From Bog-473 sp963707835 (GTDB lineage Bacteria > Actinomycetota > Acidimicrobiia > Acidimicrobiales > RAAP-2), in NCBI GenBank assembly GCA_963707835.1, contig CAVPRI010000001.1:1488001-1552000 (forward strand): DNA of 64,000 bases. The letters run 5' to 3'. Shown piece after piece: positions 45,512 through 53,612 of this stretch. The position numbers were made by a program, and so were the translations under genes. Below the pieces are notes generated by a model that was not told the DNA's origin, did not search any database, and saw nothing but the letters and a program-made list of their open reading frames with translations. Each line of letters opens with the position of its first letter. Within the stretch, counting starts at the first letter, position 1.

Positions 45512-46189
45512 ATGGCCCAGAACCCCGTCGAAAACCAGCAGTTCGAGAGCTTCCCTCAGCTCCGGGAAACTCCCGAGGAGATCGCCTTCGAGATGCGCGC
45601 CCAGGAGGGAGCGCTCTGGACGGGTGGGCGGCTGCTCATCGGCATCTGGGCCTTCGCCTTCGCTGCCTTGGCCTTCGCCTACTTCTACCTGCGCTCCTCC
45701 AACAACCAGGACCTGTGGCGGCCCGGCGGGATCACAGCACCGACCGGCGTCGGTGCGGCAATATTCACCATCACGGTGGCGAGCGCGCTGCTCGTCCAAT
45801 TCGGTGAGCACCGCTTCCGACGGGACGAGACGCTGGACTGGCAAGTGGCCGGATGGACAGCCGTCCTGGGCGGGCTGCTGGTGATCGGCCTGCAGATCTG
45901 GCAATTGACCGCATTGCCCTTCTTTCCCGGCTCGAGCGGGTATGCGTCGTGCTTCATTGGCTGGGCGGCCATGAACATCGCGGTGGTGCTGTGTGCCACC
46001 TACTGGATCGAGACGATCCTGGCTCGCGAGATCCGACTGCGCCGGGCCATCGCGCAGGACGGGGGCGCTCCCAGCTCGACGCTGCCGGTGGCCCGTCTCC
46101 TGCGAGCCAACCTGAACGGCTGCAACTACTTCTGGGGGTTTGTCGCGCTGGTGGCGACGCTCTTCTGGGTACTGTTCTACGTCATCTGA
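45512..46189 (+). CDS. coxC: Cytochrome c oxidase subunit III
   Basis: This 225-residue membrane protein starts 12 bases after subunit I. Helices include GRLLIGIWAFAFAALAFAYF, AAIFTITVASALLVQFGEHR, WTAVLGGLLVIGLQIWQLTA, and a final ANLNGCNYFWGFVALVATLF. The order and spacing match heme-copper oxidase subunit III. The N-terminal tail with EFEMRAQEGAL-type charges is cytoplasmic. It stabilises subunit I and the proton-pumping activity. Very close spacing indicates one transcript with subunits II and I. Confidence 0.9.
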   Translation: MAQNPVENQQFESFPQLRETPEEIAFEMRAQEGALWTGGRLLIGIWAFAFAALAFAYFYLRSSNNQDLWRPGGITAPTGVGAAIFTITVASALLVQFGEHRFRRDETLDWQVAGWTAVLGGLLVIGLQIWQLTALPFFPGSSGYASCFIGWAAMNIAVVLCATYWIETILAREIRLRRAIAQDGGAPSSTLPVARLLRANLNGCNYFWGFVALVATLFWVLFYVI

Positions 46190-46205
46190 GTGGGAGGGCG
46201 AACTG

Positions 46206-46316
46206 GTGATCACTGCGGACGTGGCGGGCACCCAGGCACTGACCTTCGCCATCCCACTCGGGACCCTGGGTCTCGTCCTGCTGTGGGGGTTCTTCCAGCG
46301 CCGACCGACTCGATGA
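46206..46316 (+). CDS. Very small membrane protein (36 aa) of the oxidase cluster
   Basis: A GTG at 46206 begins a 36-residue protein, VITADVAGTQALTFAIPLG then LGLVLLWGFFQRRPTR. It has one membrane helix with a positively charged cytoplasmic end. Its stop (46314-46316) overlaps the ATG of the following CtaG-like gene (46313), and the gene lies 16 bases after subunit III. This tight packing supports it as a real gene. Small single-helix subunits often complete heme-copper oxidases (subunit IV-like), which would fit here but is inference. Confidence 0.6.
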   Translation: MITADVAGTQALTFAIPLGTLGLVLLWGFFQRRPTR

Positions 46317-47122
46317 TGCCCCGGGCTGCCCGGCGGCAGCCCGGGATGGGCGCCGCTTGGTGGCGGTCCTGGTCGCTCGTCGGCGCGGTCTTGGTGGCCC
46401 TGGTTGCCCTCCTCCCTCCCGTGGGCGTCGTCGCCCGCCATGCCGCGTACGGAGTCACCCTCCAATTCGCCCTCTTGGCCATCGCCCTGCCGGCGCTGGC
46501 CGTGGCCGGCGCACCGTGGAGGGCCCTCGGACTTTCGCGACGCGACGGTGGTGCATGTCCCAAGCTGGGCGATCGGCTGGCCGACGTCCGGCGCCGCCAG
46601 CGACAGCTACCGCGGGCGCTGGCTTTCGTGGGCGCCGACGTGGTCGCGGCAGTCGTCTGGCACACGCCGGTCGCGGTCGGCGCCGTGGCCATCCACGCCT
46701 GGCTGGCTTCCCTCGAGGCCGTGAGCCTGCTCGTCTTCGGCATCGGCGCGTGGCTCGAGCTGATCGAGTCCCCACCCTTCACCCCCCGTTCGGGACTTCT
46801 CCGTCGGGCGGTCCTCGCCACGCTGTGCATGTGGGCATTCTGGATCCTGGCTTACGTGACGGGACTCTCGAACCACGGCTTCTACGACAGCTTCCGCCAC
46901 GGCCCCGGCGGGCTCAGCAGAGCGGCCGATGAGCAGATCGCGGCGGCCCTGCTGTGGCTGGTTGCGGCGCTGGCCTTCGTCCCGGTGATCTTCTGGAACG
47001 CCCTGCGCTGGTTGCAGTCCGAGGAGGACCCCGACTCCGAGCTTCTGGCCCTGGCCCGTGCGGAGCACCGGCGGGGCAGCGCGCCGCACCCGAAGCCGCC
47101 TCGTGCCCGGCCGGCGTCGTGA
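46313..47122 (+). CDS. CtaG-like cytochrome c oxidase assembly protein
   Basis: This 269-residue polytopic membrane protein has YGVTLQFALLAIALPALAVA, VWHTPVAVGAVAIHAWLASL, TLCMWAFWILAYVTGLSNHG and ADEQIAAALLWLVAALAFVP, the pattern of the caa3-type CtaG family but shorter and more diverged than the gene at 40723. It probably helps assemble the copper centres. The ATG overlaps the stop of the 36-residue gene, and its own stop overlaps GTG 47119. It may have specialised for one particular oxidase or subunit. Confidence 0.78.
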   Translation: MMPRAARRQPGMGAAWWRSWSLVGAVLVALVALLPPVGVVARHAAYGVTLQFALLAIALPALAVAGAPWRALGLSRRDGGACPKLGDRLADVRRRQRQLPRALAFVGADVVAAVVWHTPVAVGAVAIHAWLASLEAVSLLVFGIGAWLELIESPPFTPRSGLLRRAVLATLCMWAFWILAYVTGLSNHGFYDSFRHGPGGLSRAADEQIAAALLWLVAALAFVPVIFWNALRWLQSEEDPDSELLALARAEHRRGSAPHPKPPRARPAS

Positions 47123-47391
47123 TCCACCGGTGGTTCTCGTCGCGGGCCGTCCTCTTGCACTCCGAGCTCTTGTTGGTGGTGGGGGGGTGCGCCGCGGCCA
47201 CCTGGTGGCAGGCGCACCGTGCGCTGAGTGGGAACGACCTGAGCTGGTTCTACACCTTCGAATGGCCCATCCTTGCCGGTATCGCCGTGGCCGCGTGGTG
47301 GCACCTGGTGCACGAAGATCCCGCCGCCCGCGCCGCCCGCCAGCGCATCGAGGAGGCGGTGGATCCAGCGGAACGCAAGGCCGAGTGGTGA
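47119..47391 (+). CDS. Small conserved membrane protein
   Basis: This 90-residue protein starts at GTG 47119, overlapping the preceding TGA. It has two membrane helices (AVLLHSELLLVVGGCAAATW and WPILAGIAVAAWWHLVH) joined by WQAHRALSGNDLSWFYTFEW, a segment I recognise from uncharacterised actinobacterial membrane proteins. The C-terminus is charged and cytoplasmic. Its place in the coupled oxidase run suggests a role in oxidase biogenesis, but there is no direct evidence for a function. Confidence 0.7.
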   Translation: MIHRWFSSRAVLLHSELLLVVGGCAAATWWQAHRALSGNDLSWFYTFEWPILAGIAVAAWWHLVHEDPAARAARQRIEEAVDPAERKAEW

Positions 47392-47440
47392 GTTCCGGCT
47401 CTGGGGGAAACCGCAGCTCGACTCCTCGTGGCGACCCGTC

Positions 47441-48067
47441 ATGGCTACCCTGAGGTCGGTGCGTGACCCGGGCCGTGAATCGGTCATTCGTCGCCGGCGG
47501 GGGGATCGGACGCTGAAGTTGGTGGCCGCGCTGGCCGGGGCCTGCCTAGTCGGCTTCGTGACGTTCGTGGTGGTTCGAGGCCCATCACGGACGTCGGGCC
47601 CGAGCACGGCCGCCCTGGCGGTGGCTCCTCCACCCGTGCTCAAGACGGGGACCCAGGCTCCCGACTTCACGCTGCCGGCGCTCGGAGGGGGCGCGCCGGT
47701 GAGCCTCTCGGCCCATCGGGGCCGACCACTCGTTGTCAACTTCTTCGCGTCCTGGTGCTCCGAGTGCCGCGCCGAGCTCGACGCGGTAGCGACCGTGGCC
47801 CGATCAGCGGGGAAGCAGATCGGCGTGGTCGGGGTCGACTCCAACGAAAGCTCCGAGGCCACCGCCAGCCGTTTGTTGGCGCAGGCCGGCGCCGCATATC
47901 CGGTGGCCGTGGATTCCGACGCCACCGTGGCCACCCGCTACGAGGTTCAGGCGCTTCCGGTCAGCTACTTCCTCGACGGATCGGGGAAGGTGGTGGGTGC
48001 GGCCGTCGGGCCGCAGACGGTGGCCTCGCTCCAGCGGTGGGTGCGCCGGCTCGAGGCGGGTTCTTGA
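47441..48067 (+). CDS. TlpA/ResA-like membrane-anchored thioredoxin
   Basis: This 208-residue protein has an N-terminal anchor (KLVAALAGACLVGFVTFVVV) and an outer AhpC/TSA-like thioredoxin fold: APDFTLPALGG, VVNFFASWCSECRAELDAV with the CSEC redox pair near residue 105, VGVDSNES and VQALPVSYFLDGSGKVVG. Proteins of this type keep the cysteines of heme or CuA proteins reduced before metal insertion. ATG 47441 is used; GTG 47459 with GAGG just ahead is an alternative. It sits between CtaG-like and SCO genes, which supports a role in CuA or heme maturation. Confidence 0.85.
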   Translation: MATLRSVRDPGRESVIRRRRGDRTLKLVAALAGACLVGFVTFVVVRGPSRTSGPSTAALAVAPPPVLKTGTQAPDFTLPALGGGAPVSLSAHRGRPLVVNFFASWCSECRAELDAVATVARSAGKQIGVVGVDSNESSEATASRLLAQAGAAYPVAVDSDATVATRYEVQALPVSYFLDGSGKVVGAAVGPQTVASLQRWVRRLEAGS

Positions 48068-48068
48068 G

Positions 48069-48917
48069 GTGAGCCCGCCCGGAGGAGCCGAGCCCTCGCA
48101 CGGAGTGGATCGCTCGGCGGCCCTGGCTGCCGGGGCGCCGGGGGTGCCGGTCCGATTCGTCTGGTGGTTGGTCGCCGGAGCACTGGTGCTCACCGTCGCT
48201 GGCCTGCTCGGCGAGCACCTCTTCACCTCGGCCGGGCTCAACCCTACGGCCGCCACGACTCCGACGGCCGTGACGGCCCACGGCCCCACTCCGGTGCCGG
48301 TGTCGACGCCGCCCGCCGCCGACCGGTCGCTCACGGCGTCGCTGGCATCCTTCATGGGGCTGAGCACCCCAGTCCCGCTCCCCGCACCCGCCTTCACCCT
48401 GAGAGACCAGCTGGGACTTCCGGTGTCGGTCCCGCTTCCCACTCCGCCACGCCGTGTGGTGGTGCTGTCCTTCATGAACGCCCCCTGCAACGACATCTGT
48501 CCGGTTTTGGCCCAAGAGATCGTGCAGGCGGACCGCGACCTCGGCGCCCGGGCAGCCGACGTCGAGTTCCTCACGGTGAACACCGATCCCACCGCGTTGG
48601 CCCAAGGCGACGAGGCACCGATGCTCCGATCCACTGGATTGACCCCGCTCGGCAACTGGCACATGCTCACCGGGCCGCTGGCCACGCTGGACCAGGTGTG
48701 GAAGGACTACGGCGTCTCGATCTCGGTGAACACCAAGACCGGTCTGGAGGCCCACAGCGACGTGCTCGACTTCCTCGATCCGCAGGGTTACCTGCGCTAC
48801 CGGGCCGTGCCTGTTGCCGACGAGAGCGGGCGCGGCACGTACACGCTTCCCGAGGCGAGCATCGAGCGCTGGGGTCAGGGCATCGCGACGTACGCAGACA
48901 AGCTGGTGGGGCGGTGA
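48069..48917 (+). CDS. SCO1/SenC-family copper chaperone
   Basis: This 282-residue protein has one membrane helix (VRFVWWLVAGALVLTVAGLL), a Pro/Thr-rich spacer, and a thioredoxin-fold SCO domain: PAFTLRDQLGLPVSV, MNAPCNDICPVLAQEI (CxxxC) near residue 142 and EAHSDVLDFLD (His ligand) near 230. SCO proteins place copper in the CuA site of subunit II. GTG 48069 follows the previous stop by one base. GTGA at the end overlaps the next gene. It is the second SCO-type protein of the cluster, after the fused one at 37625. Confidence 0.87.
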   Translation: MSPPGGAEPSHGVDRSAALAAGAPGVPVRFVWWLVAGALVLTVAGLLGEHLFTSAGLNPTAATTPTAVTAHGPTPVPVSTPPAADRSLTASLASFMGLSTPVPLPAPAFTLRDQLGLPVSVPLPTPPRRVVVLSFMNAPCNDICPVLAQEIVQADRDLGARAADVEFLTVNTDPTALAQGDEAPMLRSTGLTPLGNWHMLTGPLATLDQVWKDYGVSISVNTKTGLEAHSDVLDFLDPQGYLRYRAVPVADESGRGTYTLPEASIERWGQGIATYADKLVGR

Positions 48918-49558
48918 GCGGACAGGTAGGGGCACCCGAGCCGGCCAGGCCGCCGGTCTGGCGGCATCGCCGGGGTCTCCTGATCACCGCCGCAGTGTTG
49001 GTCATCCTCCTCATCACGGTGCTCACCGATTTGCCGGTCGGCACGTCGCGGGCCAGCGACATCACCGCAGAACGTGCCGTGATGAGCGAGGTGAACACCG
49101 ACCTGGCGCCCTGCGCGTTCGCCGTACGCCAAGCCGTCGACATCTGGACCCTGGCGGCAGCGGGCCGGCTCTCGGCGGCCGACCGGGCCCCCGCCCCGGG
49201 GCTGCTCGGGGACGACCAGTCGGCCTGCTCCTTCACCAACGAGGATGTCTACGACCTGGCCGGTAACATCCAGGTCCCGGGCACGCCGGCCGGCAAGCAC
49301 CTGGGTCAAATGGTCGACATCGCGACTCTCTGGACGACCTCCGATGCCCTGCGGGCCATCGAGGACGTGCAGACCCTCATGGTCCATCCGGGTGACCGCC
49401 CCGTGCTGGCGAACCTGGCCAAGGAGGAGTCGGAGCTGGCGTCCGACCGGGCCGAGGCCCTCAGGCAGGAGGCGGCGGCCGAGCGTGCGCTGTCAACGCA
49501 TCTGCCCCCGGTGGATCTGCCCGCCATCTCGTCGGGCACGTCCAGCGCCGCGGGATGA
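48914..49558 (+). CDS. Membrane-anchored protein of unknown function
   Basis: This 214-residue protein starts at GTG 48914, inside the SCO stop. One helix (GLLITAAVLVILLITVLTDL) precedes an outer helical region with MSEVNTDLAPCAFAVRQAVD and DDQSACSFTNEDVYDL, so two cysteines about 50 residues apart face the outside. The tail is Ala/Glu rich and probably a coiled coil (EEESELASDRAEALRQ-type). I do not recognise the family. Tight coupling to SCO suggests a role in oxidase maturation. No heme or metal motif was seen. Confidence 0.7.
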   Translation: MSGQVGAPEPARPPVWRHRRGLLITAAVLVILLITVLTDLPVGTSRASDITAERAVMSEVNTDLAPCAFAVRQAVDIWTLAAAGRLSAADRAPAPGLLGDDQSACSFTNEDVYDLAGNIQVPGTPAGKHLGQMVDIATLWTTSDALRAIEDVQTLMVHPGDRPVLANLAKEESELASDRAEALRQEAAAERALSTHLPPVDLPAISSGTSSAAG

Positions 49559-50054
49559 CCTCCTGGGGACACCCGCCCCACGCCCCGGAGAGGCCGGGAA
49601 TGGACCGTCGGTGCCGCGCCGTTACGGTGGCTTTCAGGAACCACACGTTTCTCAGGTTCGAGCTGCCTGAACTGCCGTGTTTCACACGACGGCAACATGA
49701 TCCTCAGGATTCTCGCACCGAGCTCTCACGCGGGTCATCACCCCGCCTCGAATCATGTCGGTCCAGGAGGCGGAATCACCCATTCCAACGGTTCCGGACA
49801 CCAATGACATTTCTCATCATCAGCGTTCCCCTCATGGCCCTGGCCATCGTTCTCGCCGTCGTTCCGATCACCGTGATGTCCTTTGCTCACCGCCGTGGCA
49901 CCGTCGGACCGTCCCGGAGCCGGCCCCGTCAGATCGTCTCGTGCCGACCAGGTGGCCGTCTCCGGTGATGGCGGACCGATCCAAAGGGCTCCCGAGGACG
50001 TCGTCGATCGACCCCATTCAGCGGGGGACCGCGATGACCAACCGTCCGCACTCG
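49559..50054. other. 496-bp region with one possible small gene
   Basis: This gap separates the oxidase module (plus) from the cytochrome b gene (minus, convergent). Apart from the short open frame at 49804-49968 nothing was recognised, and no clear terminator stem was found. Confidence 0.3.
49804..49968 (+). CDS. Possible small membrane protein (54 aa)
   Basis: ATG 49804 opens a 54-residue frame beginning MTFLIISVPLMALAIVLAV, a single membrane helix, followed by a basic Arg-rich tail. No ribosome-binding site stands out. The hydrophobic helix suggests a real small membrane protein, but the frame could be chance in this GC-rich gap. Confidence 0.35.
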   Translation: MTFLIISVPLMALAIVLAVVPITVMSFAHRRGTVGPSRSRPRQIVSCRPGGRLR

Positions 50055-50714
50055 TCAGGACACGGCGTCGGGCTCCACTTTCGACTGCTCTTCAGCCAAC
50101 CAGCCCGGAGCATGACGGGCGGCCCACGTCGTGGTGACCCAACCCCTGATCATGGCGCGCAGCGAGGCGGGGTGGGTGAGGGCGAACAGGACATGGCCGG
50201 CCACCACAACGAAGATGGCAAGGGCGAAGACGTCATGAACGAATGTGGCTCCGGTGCGCCATCCGACGGGGAAGAAGCGAAACCACTTCAGCATGGCACC
50301 GGTGGCGAGCATCACCACAATGGCGGCGCCGGTGAAGATCGCGTTGAGCTTCTGACCAGGATTGAATTTGTCCAGGACCTGTGGCGCCCCTCGGCCCAGG
50401 GACTTGAGCCAGGTCATCTCGTCGCTGCTCCAGACGTTGATCCGTCGGAGGTCACGGCGGAACTGGGCTCCCCAGGGGCCGACGATGGACACGATGAGGG
50501 GCAGCGGGAGGGCGATGCCCGCCCAGAGGTGAATCTCCTCGACCAGGGCGCGGCGTCCGACCAGGCCGGCGATCGATCCGAAATAGAGCGGCAGCGCCGT
50601 CGCCATGAGCACCCCAAAGAGCAGGGCATTCATCCAGTGCGCGGTCCGTTGCACGGAGTCGAACCGCACGATCCGTCGAGCGGTGCTCGGACGATCCGTG
50701 ACGGTCGGTGTCAC
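50055..50714 (-). CDS. Cytochrome b561-type membrane subunit
   Basis: This 219-residue protein has four to five membrane helices. RFDSVQRTAHWMNALLFGVL, EIHLWAGIALPLPLIVSIVG and FVHDVFALAIFVVVAGHVLF supply the His ligands of a di-heme cytochrome b of the formate-dehydrogenase gamma/b561 type. It would pass electrons between quinol and the molybdenum protein. GTG 50714 overlaps the stop of the oxidoreductase gene (GTGA), so the two form one unit, comparable to YedY-YedZ/MsrPQ pairs although the cytochrome family differs. Confidence 0.85.
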   Translation of the reverse strand: MTPTVTDRPSTARRIVRFDSVQRTAHWMNALLFGVLMATALPLYFGSIAGLVGRRALVEEIHLWAGIALPLPLIVSIVGPWGAQFRRDLRRINVWSSDEMTWLKSLGRGAPQVLDKFNPGQKLNAIFTGAAIVVMLATGAMLKWFRFFPVGWRTGATFVHDVFALAIFVVVAGHVLFALTHPASLRAMIRGWVTTTWAARHAPGWLAEEQSKVEPDAVS

Positions 50715-51442
50715 TCGGCGCTTCTCGTCAGGGAGGGGTCGGTCGCACCGGTCGACCCATCGATCCATCCGTCAACGGGGTAGCCGTTCTGTTCCCAGAA
50801 CCCGGGCATCACGTGGTCCACGACCCTGATGGCCGACAGCCACTTGAGCGATTTGTAGCCGAACATGGGAGCGACGTAGAGCCGTACGGGCCCTCCGTGT
50901 TCGGTGGTGACCGGGCCTCCCAGCATGCGGTAGGCGACGATGACGTCGGGCAGGCGCGCCTGATCGAGCGTCAGGCTCTCGGTGTCGGCACCGTCGTAGG
51001 ACTCGAAGCGCAGCGCGACGGCGCTGTTCCCTATGCCCACGTCATCGAGAATCTCCGACAGCCGCACGCCTTCCCAATGCACACCTGGGACGGACCAGCC
51101 GGTCACACAGTGGAAATCCTTCACGAATGTGGTTCGCGGCATCGACTCGAGATCGTCGACCGTGTAGGTCCGGGGCCGGTCGACGAGTCCGGTGACTTCG
51201 AGTCGGTACGCAGAACGTGAGACGACCGGGTACGAGCCGGTGATCGAGTAGATGCGAAAGCTCCCTCCCGACAGCAAACCTGCCAGCCCCGAACCGGTCA
51301 CATGGCGGAGAGCACTCTGCACCTTGGCGCCCAACACGATCCCGGCGGCGCCCAGACCCACCAGTCCGAGGAAGACCCGCCGTCCCACGGGGACCCGTGG
51401 TTGGGCCTCCTGGCGACTCGATCCGGTCGGCTCGGCGGTCAC
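50711..51442 (-). CDS. Tat-exported molybdopterin oxidoreductase (sulfite-oxidase/YedY fold)
   Basis: This 243-residue protein begins with a Tat-type signal (GRRVFLGLVGLGAAGIVLG). The sulfite-oxidase-like domain has VTGLVDRPRTYTVDDLESMP, the Mo-ligand Cys in FHCVTGWSVPGVHWEGV near residue 118, PDVIVAYRMLGGPVTTEHGG and YVAPMFGYKSLKWL. It works outside the membrane, probably reducing or oxidising a sulfoxide, sulfite or similar compound, with electrons exchanged through the coupled cytochrome b. ACGAGGAG precedes GTG 51442. Repair of oxidised methionine (MsrP-like) is one option; the substrate is not certain. Confidence 0.88.
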   Translation of the reverse strand: MTAEPTGSSRQEAQPRVPVGRRVFLGLVGLGAAGIVLGAKVQSALRHVTGSGLAGLLSGGSFRIYSITGSYPVVSRSAYRLEVTGLVDRPRTYTVDDLESMPRTTFVKDFHCVTGWSVPGVHWEGVRLSEILDDVGIGNSAVALRFESYDGADTESLTLDQARLPDVIVAYRMLGGPVTTEHGGPVRLYVAPMFGYKSLKWLSAIRVVDHVMPGFWEQNGYPVDGWIDGSTGATDPSLTRSAE

Positions 51443-51491
51443 CGGTCGGCCACTCCTCGTGTGTGGGATAGCTCAGGCACTGCACTCCTCG

Positions 51492-51581
51492 CTATTCGGA
51501 TCGCCACCTTCGGTAGAGCTCGGTCAGGTCCGCCTTTGCCTCGGGACTCAGGTCTTCGGGCTCGATGGGTCCGGGCGCCAT
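51492..51581 (-). CDS. Possible 29-aa peptide upstream of the molybdo-enzyme
   Basis: The frame MAPGPIEPEDLSPEAKADL then TELYRRWRSE has codon use and composition like real coding sequence and lies 49 bases before the molybdo-enzyme start on the same strand. It may be a leader peptide, a very small protein, or the C-terminal remnant of a lost gene. There is no good ribosome-binding site. Confidence 0.3.
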   Translation of the reverse strand: MAPGPIEPEDLSPEAKADLTELYRRWRSE

Positions 51582-51647
51582 GATTCGAGCGCCATGAGAG
51601 GGCAGGTGCACCTCCAACGATGCTCACGGTCGCGGTGACAGCACCCT

Positions 51648-51668
51648 TGGAGGTGGCGGGAATCGAAC
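51648..51668 (-). repeat. tmRNA/tRNA 3'-end-like sequence, possible attachment-site remnant
   Basis: On the minus strand GTTCGATTCCCGCCACC followed by TCCA matches the T-loop plus acceptor 3' half of bacterial tmRNAs (TTCGATT loop, CCCGC stem side). The bases 5' of it do not form the matching T-arm stem, so it is not a whole RNA gene. Tyrosine recombinases often integrate at such 3' ends and leave a copy, so it may be one edge of an old island. This is inference. Confidence 0.35.
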
Positions 51669-51859
51669 GTCGGGCTGTGATCGGTGTAAACCTCCACGTC
51701 AACGCCACAAATCCTGACTCTAGCTGGAGCGTGATGGTAATCGTTGGCACCCGCTGACACTCGCAAGTACTCGCTGTCTGCCCATTCTTCGTGGCAGATC
51801 CGTGTCACGTCGAGCAATGATCGAATGCCCCAGCCGGTGCCGAGAGAGGGCCATCGCCC

Positions 51860-53606
51860 TCAGCAGGAATAGTTGGTGCGGTGGGCTCGGCTCCAGCTGG
51901 CGTAAACCCTCCCGATCCCGTACCACGCAGCGCTGAAGACGCCGACGAAGAACCCGACCGGCCAGTTGAACTCGTAGGAGCTGGCCAGGGCCGCCCACAC
52001 GGTGAACAGAGCAATGGCGACCGATGCGGCCATGGCAACCCCAGGTCGGTTGCTGAAGCAGCGAGCGGCAGCCGGAGGTCCGATCATCAGGGTGAAGATC
52101 AAGAGGGCACCGACGACCGGCACTGTCATCGTGGTGGCACAGGCCAGGACCACCAGGAAGGCCATCTCGGTCCGATGGGGCTCGATACCCCTGGCCTGGG
52201 CGATCTCCGGAGCGATCGAGTTGAGCATCAGGCGCCGGTAGAGAGCGGCGATGCCGACGATCGAAACCAGTCCCAGCACGGCCACCGGCAGGATCTCGCT
52301 GGAGCTGACACCGAGGATCTCGCCGAAGAGGAGCGAGAAGATCTGGGGCTCGTACTCGGTGCTCTGACTCAAGAACGCAGCGCCGAGAGCCAGCATCATG
52401 ACGAGCACCAGGGCCGTGACCACATCGGCCCGGCCCCGCCGGCTGAGCGACCCGATGCCAAGGGCGGCGAGCAAGGAGAACACGCCCAGGCCGACGAGGG
52501 GGTTGACGCCGACCAGGTTGGCGCCCGCGGCTCCGGCGAAGGCGCCATTGGGGATGGCGTGGGCGGGGAAGGCCGACCCCCGGAGCACGACGAAGAAGCC
52601 AACGACCCCGGCGACGATGGCCACGATGGTGCCCACCTCCCATGCGTTGGTCATGAAGCCGGAGAACATCAGGCGTGTGGCACCAACCGGTAACGCGTCC
52701 TCGCCGCGGGGCGCAACCGCACGCTCGGGTGGCTCGCCGCCGGCGCGACGGCCCGAGAGCCGGCGGACGACGGGAAGACCGGAAGCGAGGTACAGGAGGA
52801 ACACGATGGCCACGATGAAGAAGCTGACGGGCAGTCCCTGGCTCGAGGGGTCCCACGAGACGCTGTCGTACGCGAAGAGGATGCCGAGCCAGGTTGTCGA
52901 GATCCCGAGGAGGCAGGCGACCGCCGTCGCCGTGCGCAAGCTCCGGGTGACGCGCAGTGCCGTGGCCGCAGGCCCGATGAGCAAGGCCGTCGAGAGGATG
53001 GACCCGATGGCGATCGAGGACAGGCCGACCGCGACGGCGAGGGCGAGCATGAACAGCAGGCCGACGACACGCAGGCTGATGCCCCGGGCCGACGCGAGCT
53101 CCGCGCTGACCGAGCTGAGCAAGAGCGGTCGATAGATCACGCCCAAGACGAGCAGGGTGGCGGCGCTCGAGGGCGACCACAGTCGGCACGGTGGACGGGT
53201 CGATGGTGAAGATCGACCCGAAGAGGATCTGTTGGGTGGCGCCCGTGATGGCACTGCGGGTCGCATCCAGGTAGAGGAACAGCGCGGAAAGTCCGGTGGC
53301 CGCTCCGAGCACGATGCCCGTCGCCACGTCCCGGCTGCGCGCCCGCTCGACGCCGATCATCTCCATGGCCCCTCCACCAATGACCCCGCCGGCGATGAAC
53401 CCCGTGAGTGGGCTGAGCCCCAAGAGGAAGGCACCCGAGCCCCCGGTGGTGGCGACATCGGTCAATGCATGGCCGGCGAAGGACTGGCTCCGCACCACGG
53501 TGAAGACACCGACGACCGCCGAAACAACCGCGGTGAGCGCTCCGATGAGCGCCGCGGTGTGGACCGGAGCGCTCGAGAAGAATCCCGGCTCGAACAGGAG
53601 GTGCAC
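51860..53606 (-). pseudogene. Zn/Mn ABC transporter permease, two fused ABC-3 units, one frameshift
   Basis: About 582 residues carry two complete ZnuB/TroC-like permease units. Unit 1 (residues 1-275) contains SFAGHALTDVATTGGSGAFL and VSAELASARGISLRVVG; unit 2 (about 300-585) contains FMTNAWEVGTIVAIVAGVVG, FPAHAIPNGAFAGAAGANL and EIAQARGIEPHRTEMAF. Each repeats the G-x-A-x-x-H-x(n)-G-A-F pattern and the DNA-like coupling helix. One frame joins them through a linker near RRLSGRRAGG, so this is a natural fusion or read-through of two genes. A +1 shift near 53166 (CCCTCGAGC) is mended by one TC. Start GTG 53606 is six bases after the ATPase stop. Confidence 0.8.
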
Positions 53607-53612
53607 GCGACG

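Larger units (their letters stand above)
51443..51859. other. 417-bp intergenic region with tmRNA-like 3' end and a tiny open frame
   Basis: No full gene is visible between the oxidoreductase (start 51442) and the metal permease (stop 51860). It contains a short sequence like the 3' end of a tmRNA or tRNA (51648-51668) and a 29-residue open frame (51492-51581), each listed separately. Confidence 0.4.

Noticed and set aside
50055..50783. Plus-strand frame over the cytochrome b gene
   Set aside because: It is antisense to a gene with clear membrane helices and heme His residues.
51560..51760. A complete tRNA or tmRNA gene
   Set aside because: Only the T-loop/acceptor 3' half is recognisable; the 5' acceptor strand, D-arm and T-stem partner are missing.
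51548..51817. Minus-strand frame of 89 codons in the intergenic gap
   Set aside because: Its composition is unlike coding sequence and it crosses the tmRNA-like motif; no ribosome-binding site or family match.
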